Of a DNA stretch of 64,000 nt, positions 45,851-54,029 are shown one piece after another. Made by a program: the position numbers and the translations under genes. The stretch covers positions 124,001 to 188,000 of the forward strand of contig JBLHLT010000001.1 in assembly GCA_047621325.1 (NCBI GenBank), read 5' to 3'. The notes beneath the pieces are model-generated. The model searched no databases and was not told the DNA's origin. It worked only from the letters and a program-made list of their open reading frames with translations. The stretch is from Bermanella sp047621325 (GTDB taxonomy: Bacteria > Pseudomonadota > Gammaproteobacteria > Pseudomonadales > Oceanobacteraceae). Position 1 is the stretch's first letter. Each line of letters begins with the position of its first letter.

Positions 45851-46053
45851 CTGTCTGAGTCAGGCGGTTTGGTAGTTTTGAAAGTGCGCTGATGTTTTTT
45901 ATTTTTGTTCAGACAGTCATTCAGGTTAAGCACCTTAACATGTGGCTTTTGAGGCAACCAAGGCTTTTGTAACCGTTTGTTAACTTATTCAATGCACTTT
46001 TGTACCATATTAATTTAACTGTTTAAAATCAATACCTTGTGATTGTCAGACAG
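45851..46053. promoter_or_regulatory. three copies of the octamer TCAGACAG upstream of the methyltransferase operon
   Basis: TCAGACAG occurs at 45909-45916 and 46046-46053 on the plus strand and at 45858-45851 on the minus strand. Each copy is followed by A/T and C (TCAGACAGWC). The rest of the 580-bp gap 45808-46387 holds no supported gene; a 61-codon ORF at 46094 has no ribosome site or recognisable product. The octamers may be binding sites for a regulator of the divergent operon or the alanine symporter gene. Confidence 0.45.
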
Positions 46054-46387
46054 TCTCACATTACAGCATTTGAGCCGCTAAAAACCGGACTTAATGCCTA
46101 TTTCTTTGAATCGGCATGGCTTTTTATATCTAGTCGATATAAGACAGTTTGCTAGCGTCTTAATAGGGCTAAGCACTAAGCATGAGCTTTTTCTGTACCA
46201 GCCCAATAGCTTGCTGACCCGTTATGCATCATTACAAGCAAGTATAATTTGGAAGCCAAATGTATTAGCACCGCTTTGATGCAAAATTAACCAACACATT
46301 AAATATTTAGACAATTACTGTTTTTACCCTTTCCACGGGTTTTGCATTTGGTATTCTGCACTCAACTCATATTGAAAGGTTTTCATC

Positions 46388-47878
46388 ATGCAAGATATTG
46401 TTAATGCTATTAATGGCATTATTTGGAGCCCTGCACTGATTTATTTGTGTCTCGCTGCTGGTTTGTTTTTCTCTATCATGACTCGCTTCATGCAAGTACG
46501 GCACATAAGGGAAATGTGGCGTTTACTGTTTACGCCAAATGAAAGCACCAAAGGTATTTCATCCTTTCAAGCCCTCGCCATTTCATTATCAGGCCGTGTT
46601 GGTACGGGTAACATTGCAGGGGTTGCTGCGGCGATCGGTTTTGGTGGCCCTGGTGCGGTTTTCTGGATGTGGATGGTGGCATTTTTAGGGGCCTCTACCG
46701 CGTATGTCGAATCAACTTTAGCGCAAATTTATAAAGAAGAAGATGGTGATCAGTTTCGTGGTGGCCCAGCTTATTATTTTGAAAAAGCCATGAGCCAAAA
46801 ATGGTTTGCGATTATATTTGCAGTCGCCACTATTATTGCCTGCGGTTTATTAATGCCGGGCATTCAGTCCAATAGCATTGGTATTGCGATTGCTACTGCA
46901 TTTGGTACAGGTGAAATGGTGAATACCGGTATGGGCTTAGTCAGCTCCGCTAAAATTGCCACTGGCACCCTTATTTGTATCGCCTTAGCGTTCATTATAT
47001 TTGGCGGTGTAAAGCGTATCGCCATGGTGGCTCAGGTGATCGTGCCGTTTATGGCATTGGCTTACATTGTGGTTGCGCTGGTCATTGTGGCGCTGAATAT
47101 TGAACAACTACCGGGCATTTTTGCCATGATTATTGGTGATGCGTTTACACCGATGGCCGGTATTGGCGCCGCCATTGGCTGGGGCGTTAAGCGTGGCGTG
47201 TATTCTAACGAAGCAGGTCAAGGTACTGGTCCTCATGCGGCGGCCGCATCAAACGTTGCCCACCCAGCACAGCAAGGTTTGGTGCAAGCATTTTCGATTT
47301 ACGTCGACACACTATTCGTGTGCTCGGCTACTGCCTTTATGATTTTAATTACCGGGACTTACAACGTTCATGGCCCAATGGATGGATTTCTAATTCAAAA
47401 TATTGGCGCTGACATCGCCGCTAATAGCCCAGCCTTCACACAACTGGCCATTGAAAGTACGCTGCCGGGGCTTGGTAAACCCTTCATTGCTTTTGCTTTA
47501 TTCTTTTTCTCATTCACCACGATTTTGGCCTACTACTACATTGCTGAAACCAATGTGAGTTACATTCGCCGCACCTTTAAATTACCGGGTATGATGGGCA
47601 TTCTAAAAGTCGGCTTATTAGCGTCGGTATTTTATGGCACCGTCAAAACGGCTGATTTAGCATGGGGTTTAGGGGATATCGGCGTAGGCCTCATGGCTTG
47701 GCTCAACATCATCGGTATTTTGATTATCTTCTTTATGGCCAGACCTGCCATGAAAGCATTAAAAGATTACGAAGCACAAAAAGCCAACAAGGTTGAAAAC
47801 TATGAGTTTGATCCAGAGAAACTCGGCATTAAAAATGCGCACTACTGGGTTAAGCGCTTAGCCAAGAACAAAAAATAA
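46388..47878 (+). CDS. alanine/glycine:cation symporter (AGCS family)
   Basis: A 496-residue transporter with about 11 TM helices. The family signature includes LSGRVGTGNIAGVAAAIGFGG early and the VKRGVYSNEAGQGTGPHAAA block near the middle. AGCS proteins take up alanine or glycine with Na+ or H+. AAAGG lies 8 nt before the ATG. It is monocistronic with a terminator after it and a long non-coding region before it. Confidence 0.95.
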   Translation: MQDIVNAINGIIWSPALIYLCLAAGLFFSIMTRFMQVRHIREMWRLLFTPNESTKGISSFQALAISLSGRVGTGNIAGVAAAIGFGGPGAVFWMWMVAFLGASTAYVESTLAQIYKEEDGDQFRGGPAYYFEKAMSQKWFAIIFAVATIIACGLLMPGIQSNSIGIAIATAFGTGEMVNTGMGLVSSAKIATGTLICIALAFIIFGGVKRIAMVAQVIVPFMALAYIVVALVIVALNIEQLPGIFAMIIGDAFTPMAGIGAAIGWGVKRGVYSNEAGQGTGPHAAAASNVAHPAQQGLVQAFSIYVDTLFVCSATAFMILITGTYNVHGPMDGFLIQNIGADIAANSPAFTQLAIESTLPGLGKPFIAFALFFFSFTTILAYYYIAETNVSYIRRTFKLPGMMGILKVGLLASVFYGTVKTADLAWGLGDIGVGLMAWLNIIGILIIFFMARPAMKALKDYEAQKANKVENYEFDPEKLGIKNAHYWVKRLAKNKK

Positions 47879-47891
47879 TGTAAAAATACAT

Positions 47892-47921
47892 TAAAAAGGA
47901 GAGCTAAGCTCTCCTTTTTAA
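47892..47921. terminator. terminator after the alanine symporter gene
   Basis: AAAAAGGAGAGC and GCTCTCCTTTTT pair as a 12-bp stem with a TAA loop, ending in a T-run. Confidence 0.93.
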
Positions 47922-47996
47922 TGGGCGTAGACGTTAAATCCAGCTGAGTATTAAGTACGTATAAGCAGTTAATTTGATTCATTACTGAGGCAAATC

Positions 47997-48842
47997 ATGC
48001 GTATCACTATTTTACTGATCATAAGCATATTACTCAGCAGTTGTTCTTCACAATTTGCATATCGCCACTTAGATTGGATTGCCCTTTGGTATTGCGATGA
48101 CTACCTTGACCTAAGCCGCCAGCAAGAACGTAATTTAGAAACCGAATTGTCTCAATTATTAGGTTGGCATAAACAATCTGAGCTGCCTAAATACCGCTTA
48201 CAATTACTCGCTATCGCGGATGACTTATCTACCCTGCCGCTTGCTGATGCGCTAATAACACAACATATTGATTCGTTTAATCAACACTGGCAAAACATGC
48301 GACAACGCATCAGTGAACAAGTCTCGCCCTTGGCTGTTCAATTAAATGTACAACAGGTGAATCACCTATTTGCTCAACTCGAAGAACGTAACCAAGATCG
48401 GTTAGAGGATTACCTTGATCTGAGCGTCGATGAGCGTAACGAAAAAAAGCTTGAACAAATCGAAGCGTTATTAATCGACTGGCTCGGCTCAATTGACGCG
48501 GCACAGGCCACGTTATTGTATTCATTCATCCATAAACAATATGATTTAACATTGCCACGTATCGCCTACCTAAGGGCATATCAAGCCGAGCTTAAACGAG
48601 CGATGCAATCCCCTATTGATATTGCTAAATTGCAGGGGCTACTCAATAATCCTGATCCGTTTAAATCGACTGAATATATTCATCAACAAAATAGTAATCG
48701 AAAAAATACCACTGTTTTTATTCGGCAACTGAGCGCGCATATTCAACCAGAGCAATTCACCTATCTACAGAAAAAATTGAAAGACTATATCCAAACGATT
48801 GATGAGCTATTAGAAACAGACAAGAAAAAGGCGGCTAAATAG
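47997..48842 (+). CDS. DUF6279 family lipoprotein
   Basis: A 281-residue lipoprotein. The lipobox ILLSSCSS follows a short signal peptide, giving a lipidated cysteine near residue 16. The mature part is all-helical, with DWIALWYCDDYLDLSRQQ near the start typical of DUF6279. No function is known. A hairpin overlapping its stop codon ends the transcript and lies between it and convergent ilvA. Confidence 0.9.
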   Translation: MRITILLIISILLSSCSSQFAYRHLDWIALWYCDDYLDLSRQQERNLETELSQLLGWHKQSELPKYRLQLLAIADDLSTLPLADALITQHIDSFNQHWQNMRQRISEQVSPLAVQLNVQQVNHLFAQLEERNQDRLEDYLDLSVDERNEKKLEQIEALLIDWLGSIDAAQATLLYSFIHKQYDLTLPRIAYLRAYQAELKRAMQSPIDIAKLQGLLNNPDPFKSTEYIHQQNSNRKNTTVFIRQLSAHIQPEQFTYLQKKLKDYIQTIDELLETDKKKAAK

Positions 48843-48849
48843 CCGCCTT
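48828..48849. terminator. compact hairpin at the convergent end of the DUF6279 gene and ilvA
   Basis: AAGGCGGCT and AGCCGCCTT form a 9-bp GC-rich stem around AAAT. The stop codon of the lipoprotein gene lies in the loop/stem. T-runs are weak on the plus strand and better on the minus strand. Confidence 0.75.
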
Positions 48850-48866
48850 GTATCGTCAAACTAGGC

Positions 48867-50378
48867 TTAACGTAAGAATAATTTATACGCTGGGTTATCA
48901 CTTTCTTCCCAGTATGGGTAAGCGACTTCATCCAGATATTTGTTTAGCTCGGCCTCTTCACCCTTAGGCACTTGTAAACCCACCAGCACACGACCACTGG
49001 CGGCACCGTGATTGCGGTAATGAAACATAGATATATTCCAACGTTTGCCTAATTTTTTCAAAAAGATAAGCAACGCACCTGGGCGTTCTGGAAATTCAAA
49101 ACGATACAAAATTTCATTGCTCACGGATTCAGGCGCATGACCACCTACCATGTGACGAATATGATATTTGGCAATTTCATTTTCGCTTAAATCCACCACC
49201 GGGTAGTCATTTTCTGTAAGCTCGCTAAGTAAATCTTGTTTACCCCCTTCTGGGACTTTTACGCCCACATAAATTTGCGCTTTCTCGTCGCGACCATAAC
49301 GATAATTAAATTCGGTAATCGGGCGTTTGCCTAATACATTACAAAACGTTTGAAAGCTGCCTGGTTTTTCAGGAATGGTCACCGCCATGATCACTTCACG
49401 GCCCTCACCGACTTCGGCCATTTCGCTCACGTAACGTAAACGGTCAAAGTTCATGTTGGCACCCGATTCAATGGCAATTAGGGTTTTACCTTCAATGCCA
49501 GTACGTTCAACGTATTTTTTCAGGCCTGCAACGCCTAGCGCACCAGCAGGCTCTGCCACACTACGGGTATCATCAAAAATATCTTTAATCGCAGCACACA
49601 ACTCATCTGGGGTGACGGTAATACATTCGTCGATGTGATCTTTCAATACTTGCCAAGTGTGCTTGCCAATTTGTGCTACCGCCACTCCATCAGCAAAGAT
49701 ACCCACATGCGGCAATTTCACACGACGGCCTGCTTTCATGGCAGCCTCTAAGCACGCACTTTCGGTGCTTTCAACCGCAATGACTTTAATATCAGGGCGC
49801 AAATACTTCACATACGCGGCTACACCCGCGGCAATGCCACCACCGCCAACGGGTACAAAGATCGCATGGATATCACCCGTGCACTGGCGTAGCATTTCCA
49901 TTGCGATGGTACCTTGGCCCGCGATTACATCTGGGTCGTCATACGGGTGGATATAGGTCATACCTTTTTCTTCAACCAATTTCTGGCTAAAGGTAAACGC
50001 TTCATCAAACGTATCACCATGCAGCACGGCTTTGGCACCACGCGCACGAACAGACGCAACTTTGATTTCAGGGGTGGTGCGCGGCATAACAATTGTGGCT
50101 TTGATGCCAAGCTTTTGTGCCGATAATGCAACACCTTGCGCATGATTACCCGCACTGGCTGTCACGATACCTTTGGCAAGCTCTTCTGGGGTTTTCTTAG
50201 AAATGCAGTTATAGGCACCACGGCATTTAAAGCTATAAACCGGTTGCTCATCTTCACGCTTAATTAAAATGGTATTTTTTAGGCGGTCACTGAGAAATTG
50301 CGCCGGCGATAGTGGGGTTTCAACCGCCACATCGTATACATTGGCTTCTAGTATGCGTTTTATGTAGTTATCCGCCAT
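48867..50378 (-). CDS. ilvA: threonine ammonia-lyase, biosynthetic
   Basis: A 503-residue PLP enzyme converting threonine to 2-oxobutanoate, the first step to isoleucine. The PLP lysine is in PVYSFKCRGAYN and the glycine-rich phosphate loop is VPVGGGGIAAG. Two ACT-like regulatory domains (about residues 325-410 and 420-500) show that this is the isoleucine-inhibited biosynthetic form. It is divergent from rpiA, an arrangement shared with Pseudomonas. Confidence 0.97.
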   Translation of the reverse strand: MADNYIKRILEANVYDVAVETPLSPAQFLSDRLKNTILIKREDEQPVYSFKCRGAYNCISKKTPEELAKGIVTASAGNHAQGVALSAQKLGIKATIVMPRTTPEIKVASVRARGAKAVLHGDTFDEAFTFSQKLVEEKGMTYIHPYDDPDVIAGQGTIAMEMLRQCTGDIHAIFVPVGGGGIAAGVAAYVKYLRPDIKVIAVESTESACLEAAMKAGRRVKLPHVGIFADGVAVAQIGKHTWQVLKDHIDECITVTPDELCAAIKDIFDDTRSVAEPAGALGVAGLKKYVERTGIEGKTLIAIESGANMNFDRLRYVSEMAEVGEGREVIMAVTIPEKPGSFQTFCNVLGKRPITEFNYRYGRDEKAQIYVGVKVPEGGKQDLLSELTENDYPVVDLSENEIAKYHIRHMVGGHAPESVSNEILYRFEFPERPGALLIFLKKLGKRWNISMFHYRNHGAASGRVLVGLQVPKGEEAELNKYLDEVAYPYWEESDNPAYKLFLR

Positions 50379-50480
50379 TGGAGATCAACTTACCTATTTT
50401 AAAAATGAATATTGTAACCATTTTGCCCTGTGCTTAGATATAATCACACCTAAATTTAATGTTTCTCTAGGGCACATATT

Positions 50481-51158
50481 ATGAACCAAGATCAACTTAA
50501 ACAAGCTGTCGGCCAAGCCGCAGTCGATTACATTAAGCCACGCCTTGAAGAGAAAAGTATTATTGGCGTAGGTACTGGCTCTACTGCCAATTGTTTCATT
50601 GATGCTCTAGCCAAAATCAAAGACCTATTCGATGGTGCCGTTGCCAGCTCAGATGCCACGGCTCAACGCCTTAAAGACCACGGAATACCTGTCTATGACT
50701 TGAACAGTTCAGGTACCTTAGAATTCTACATTGACGGTGCCGATGAGATTAACGACCACTTACAAGCGATCAAAGGTGGTGGTGCAGCTCTTACCCGTGA
50801 AAAAATCGTGGCAGCTTGCAGCAAAGAATTTATTTGCATCGCGGATGACAGCAAGTTAGTGCCCATTTTAGGCACCTTCCCATTACCCGTTGAGGTGATA
50901 CCCATGGCCCGCTCGTATGTGGCCCGCCAGTTAGTTGCTCTTGGTGGCGATCCTGTTTATCGCCAAGGAGTACTAACGGATAACGGCAATGTGATCTTAG
51001 ATGTGCACAACATGAAAATAGATAGCGCAACGGCGCTTGAAGAGCGTATCAATAACATAGTCGGCGTGGTAACAAATGGCTTATTTGCTTGCCGTCCTGC
51101 GGATGTGTTTTTGATGGGAACCAGTGAAGGCGTAAAAACGTTAACAGCGAAAAACTAG
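50481..51158 (+). CDS. rpiA: ribose-5-phosphate isomerase A
   Basis: A 225-residue enzyme of the pentose phosphate pathway. The motifs GVGTGSTANCFIDAL, DGADEI and KGGGAALTREKIVA are all present and carry the catalytic and phosphate-binding residues. Length is typical (about 220). It is monocistronic, followed by a strong terminator. Confidence 0.98.
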   Translation: MNQDQLKQAVGQAAVDYIKPRLEEKSIIGVGTGSTANCFIDALAKIKDLFDGAVASSDATAQRLKDHGIPVYDLNSSGTLEFYIDGADEINDHLQAIKGGGAALTREKIVAACSKEFICIADDSKLVPILGTFPLPVEVIPMARSYVARQLVALGGDPVYRQGVLTDNGNVILDVHNMKIDSATALEERINNIVGVVTNGLFACRPADVFLMGTSEGVKTLTAKN

Positions 51159-51174
51159 GCGCAGTATTTTCAGT

Positions 51175-51215
51175 AAAAAACGGCTAAACCTAACGCTTTA
51201 GGTTTAGCCGTTTTG
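51175..51215. terminator. bidirectional terminator between rpiA and the anbu gene
   Basis: A long stem, ACGGCTAAACCTAA / TTAGGTTTAGCCGT, with a small loop and A-run/T-run flanks, lies between convergent genes. Confidence 0.93.
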
Positions 51216-51217
51216 CG

Positions 51218-51931
51218 TTAGATATGAATATCTAATCCGTCCACTAGGGCTTTTATTCCAGCCGACCAGTCCTGACGTAAATTTGCAAATCCCACATGAT
51301 TATCATCTATGCGTATTTTTTCAGTCACCTTTAAGCCATCTGTTTTATAAGTAATACAGTCTAACGGCATGCCCACAGACAAGTTGCTGCGTAACGTTGA
51401 ATCCATTGAAATAAGACTGCATTGCATTGCTTGCTTAAGTGGCGTGTTAAATTGAATGATGCGATCAAGAATAGGCTTACCATACTTACTTTCACCCACT
51501 TGGAAATAAGGGGTATCTTCACACGCTTCGATAAAATTACCCTGAGGGTAAATATGAAACAAGCGAGGAGTATCTCCTTTTATTTGACCACTCAATAACA
51601 TATTACAGCTAAAATCGATGCCTTGATTCTGGCCTTCATCCCGTGCAATGACGTCACGAATAATACGGCCAACAATTTCAGCTGCTTCAAATAAAGTATG
51701 AGTATTCAATATATGCTTTTCAGCTACATTAATGCCCTGTTCAATAATCGAAAGCACGCTTTGCGTCGTCGCCAAATTGCCTGCACTTTGAATAAACAAC
51801 ACTCGGTCATTCTCTATTTCAAAGGTATGTAGCTTTTTAAAGCTAGCAATGTGATCAACCCCAGCATTGGTGCGTGAATCAGAGGTGAGCACCAAGCCAT
51901 CATTTAGTTTTATCGCAACACAATAGGTCAT
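51218..51931 (-). CDS. Anbu-type bacterial proteasome homologue
   Basis: A 237-residue Ntn-hydrolase of the Anbu/BPH family. After Met removal Thr2 would be the nucleophile (TYCVAIKLNDGLVLTSDSRTN), and lysine in FKKLHTFEI is the expected partner. The mid-part (LLSGQIKGDTPRLFHIYPQG) is also typical. Anbu is usually encoded beside an alpha-E protein, a transglutaminase-like protease and an ATP-grasp protein; none of these is in the window. Its peptidase activity and role are unclear in the family. Confidence 0.9.
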   Translation of the reverse strand: MTYCVAIKLNDGLVLTSDSRTNAGVDHIASFKKLHTFEIENDRVLFIQSAGNLATTQSVLSIIEQGINVAEKHILNTHTLFEAAEIVGRIIRDVIARDEGQNQGIDFSCNMLLSGQIKGDTPRLFHIYPQGNFIEACEDTPYFQVGESKYGKPILDRIIQFNTPLKQAMQCSLISMDSTLRSNLSVGMPLDCITYKTDGLKVTEKIRIDDNHVGFANLRQDWSAGIKALVDGLDIHI

Positions 51932-52042
51932 ATAGGTATCTAGGTTACTGCTGAATACCTAATGATAGTGACAGTTCATCTGTTTTGGCTACTTATATAA
52001 TGAAAATCTTACATATTGCCGTCAATCGTTCGAGTGACTGTA

Positions 52043-53104
52043 TTAATGCCCTGTATTCTCACTATTGGCTATGATTTCGTTAAATGCAGAAAGTGGCCTG
52101 CCACCCACAATGGTCAAGCGTGCCTCCATTTCGGCAAGCCAGCTTTTATCTTGCATGATGCTATCGGGAAAACGGCTTAAACGTTCGCTTTTACCCACAT
52201 ACAGTAAGCCATCGACTAACTGCTGGACTGAATCTTCTTTGTGCTCAAGCCTGCCTAAGCGAATGCGCGCTTTGGGCAATATATCAATCAACTTTAGCTG
52301 CTTAGCCGCTGCAAACTCCGTTGTTAGTAACGCGGGTGCTTTTAGCTGAGCCAGCGACTCGTTGATTTCAGATTCGGTGATGGGCCAAATGGTAAACACT
52401 TTATTTGGGTAACCCTGTTTTAACAACGTCGCCAAAGGTAATGCGCCACTGGTTGGTTTGGGCTCAATATTCAATAAATGAAAGGCTCCAAACACCATAA
52501 AGACTTTATCCCCGGTGGCCATGGCTTGCTGCGCGGTATTTAAAAAACCATCGGTTTTGTGATTCGCCGCCTGCTGCCATTGATCATGACTCTCAATTTT
52601 CTCCCAATAAAAAGGCGACTCTGCTAGCCATACTTTTACGCGTTTTTCAGCCGTTACCGTTAGATTATAAGCACGCACTATTTGGAAAAACTCCGCGTAC
52701 ACCTCTGGCATCCAGGCTGTAAAAAATAACGCATCACGACGTGCGGCATTTAACACCTTTGCATCATTGGATTCGCCATTTAAAAACGCGTCCATAGCCA
52801 CTTGGTGGCGAGCGTTGCCAAATTCCACCACGATTTGTTTTACGTCTGTTAAAAAGTGAGGCTGTTTAAGTAAGTTATTAATCTCCGCCATCACTCGGTT
52901 GTTCCAATGGTAATCCCCGACCGCCACCACTTGATGGTTTTCATAAGCCTGCTTTACGCCGTGAGAAAAACTCGGTGTTTGCTGTAACCATTGCTGGGTT
53001 TGCGCCTGCTCTAACGGCCACTGCGCAGACCTTGGTAAATAATCACACCCTAAAACTGCAAACAGTAATACACATGCGATTGTCGCTTTTGCAAAACGTC
53101 CCAT
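52043..53104 (-). CDS. ChaN/EreA-like lipoprotein next to the siderophore locus
   Basis: A 353-residue predicted lipoprotein: signal peptide with lipobox FAVLGC (Cys20). Conserved blocks are VVAVGDYHWNN (D64, H66), VVEFGN (E94), YAEFFQIVRAYN and GAFHLL (H209), a pattern of the ChaN/erythromycin-esterase-like superfamily. A cytosolic paralogue (56864-57835) shares all these blocks. ATG 53104 is chosen over 53113 because AAGGA then has 9-nt spacing. It is divergent from entA across a Fur box, so it is probably iron-regulated. Possible roles are ferric-siderophore hydrolysis or haem/iron binding; neither is proven. Confidence 0.75.
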   Translation of the reverse strand: MGRFAKATIACVLLFAVLGCDYLPRSAQWPLEQAQTQQWLQQTPSFSHGVKQAYENHQVVAVGDYHWNNRVMAEINNLLKQPHFLTDVKQIVVEFGNARHQVAMDAFLNGESNDAKVLNAARRDALFFTAWMPEVYAEFFQIVRAYNLTVTAEKRVKVWLAESPFYWEKIESHDQWQQAANHKTDGFLNTAQQAMATGDKVFMVFGAFHLLNIEPKPTSGALPLATLLKQGYPNKVFTIWPITESEINESLAQLKAPALLTTEFAAAKQLKLIDILPKARIRLGRLEHKEDSVQQLVDGLLYVGKSERLSRFPDSIMQDKSWLAEMEARLTIVGGRPLSAFNEIIANSENTGH

Positions 53105-53137
53105 GAATGACATTCCTTAATAATCAAAGTTAAACTA

Positions 53138-53166
53138 TTGCAAATGATAATACTTATCACTAAGAT
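53138..53166 (+). promoter_or_regulatory. entA promoter with embedded Fur box
   Basis: TTGCAA (53138-53143) and TAAGAT (53161-53166) are spaced by 17 nt. The Fur box is GCAAATGATAATACTTATC (53140-53158) and matches 15 of 19 positions of the standard consensus, covering the -35 and spacer. Fur with iron would block entA and, being between divergent starts, probably also the lipoprotein gene. Confidence 0.75.
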
Positions 53167-53194
53167 TAACAATCTCATGTATGCGGATATTATC

Positions 53195-53977
53195 ATGACA
53201 CCTCCAACCAGTATTTATTTAGTCACTGGCGCAGCCCAAGGCATAGGGAAAGCCATCGCCCAATTGCTATTGGAACAAGGCCATACCGTTGCCCTCATTG
53301 ACAAGTGCGGTACTGCTCTTGAGCAAACCTTCACAAACTGGCCCGCGCATTATCAAACTAAGGCCAGCCTTTGGTCGGTTGATATCACCGACAACCAAGC
53401 GGTTAACGAGACCATTGATCGCATCGAAACCCAACTGGGGCCCATTTATTATTTAGCCCATGCCGCCGGTATTTTGCGTTTATCCCCTTTAAGTGAGATG
53501 AGCAGCCGTGATTTTGAATCGCTCATGTCGGTACACGTTAGCGCCAGTTTCAATTTGCTACAAAAAATAAGTCAGGTCATGGGTCCTCGTCGCCAAGGTT
53601 CAATTGTGGTGGTGGGTTCCAATGGCGCAAGCACACCCAGAAATAATATGGGAGCGTATTGCGCCTCAAAAGCCGCACTGCACATGCTAACAAAATGCTT
53701 TGCATTAGAGCTCAGCGAGCTTGGCATTCGTTGCAATATTGTCAGCCCAGGCTCGACCCGCACCGACATGCAAACCCAAATGTGGAGTGAACATTATCAA
53801 GAAGCGCAAACCATTGCTGGTGACCAAACCCAGTTTCGTTTAGGCATTCCGCTGAAAAAAATTGCCGAACCAGCAGACATAGCCCAAGCCGTTTTATTTT
53901 TGCTTTCGGATCACGCAGGTCACATCACCATGCATGATTTGCGCGTCGATGGCGGTGCCACATTAGACCAACGTTAA
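53195..53977 (+). CDS. entA: 2,3-dihydro-2,3-dihydroxybenzoate dehydrogenase
   Basis: A 260-residue short-chain dehydrogenase that makes 2,3-dihydroxybenzoate, the catechol unit of the siderophore. It has the NAD motif VTGAAQGIGKAIA, catalytic YCASK and the STPRNNMGAY region like E. coli EntA. The frame is open upstream to 53138, but the predicted transcription start is near 53173 and ATG 53195 matches the family. The receptor gene follows, with its ATG 53 bp after the entA stop. Confidence 0.92.
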   Translation: MTPPTSIYLVTGAAQGIGKAIAQLLLEQGHTVALIDKCGTALEQTFTNWPAHYQTKASLWSVDITDNQAVNETIDRIETQLGPIYYLAHAAGILRLSPLSEMSSRDFESLMSVHVSASFNLLQKISQVMGPRRQGSIVVVGSNGASTPRNNMGAYCASKAALHMLTKCFALELSELGIRCNIVSPGSTRTDMQTQMWSEHYQEAQTIAGDQTQFRLGIPLKKIAEPADIAQAVLFLLSDHAGHITMHDLRVDGGATLDQR

Positions 53978-54029
53978 ACTTTCACGGGCCATGCCCAATC
54001 TTTCAACCAAGCAAAAAAGTGGACAACAC

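Noticed and set aside
46094..46279. 61-codon ORF in the long gap before the alanine symporter
   Set aside because: No ribosome site, no recognisable motif and AT-rich non-coding context; length is within chance.
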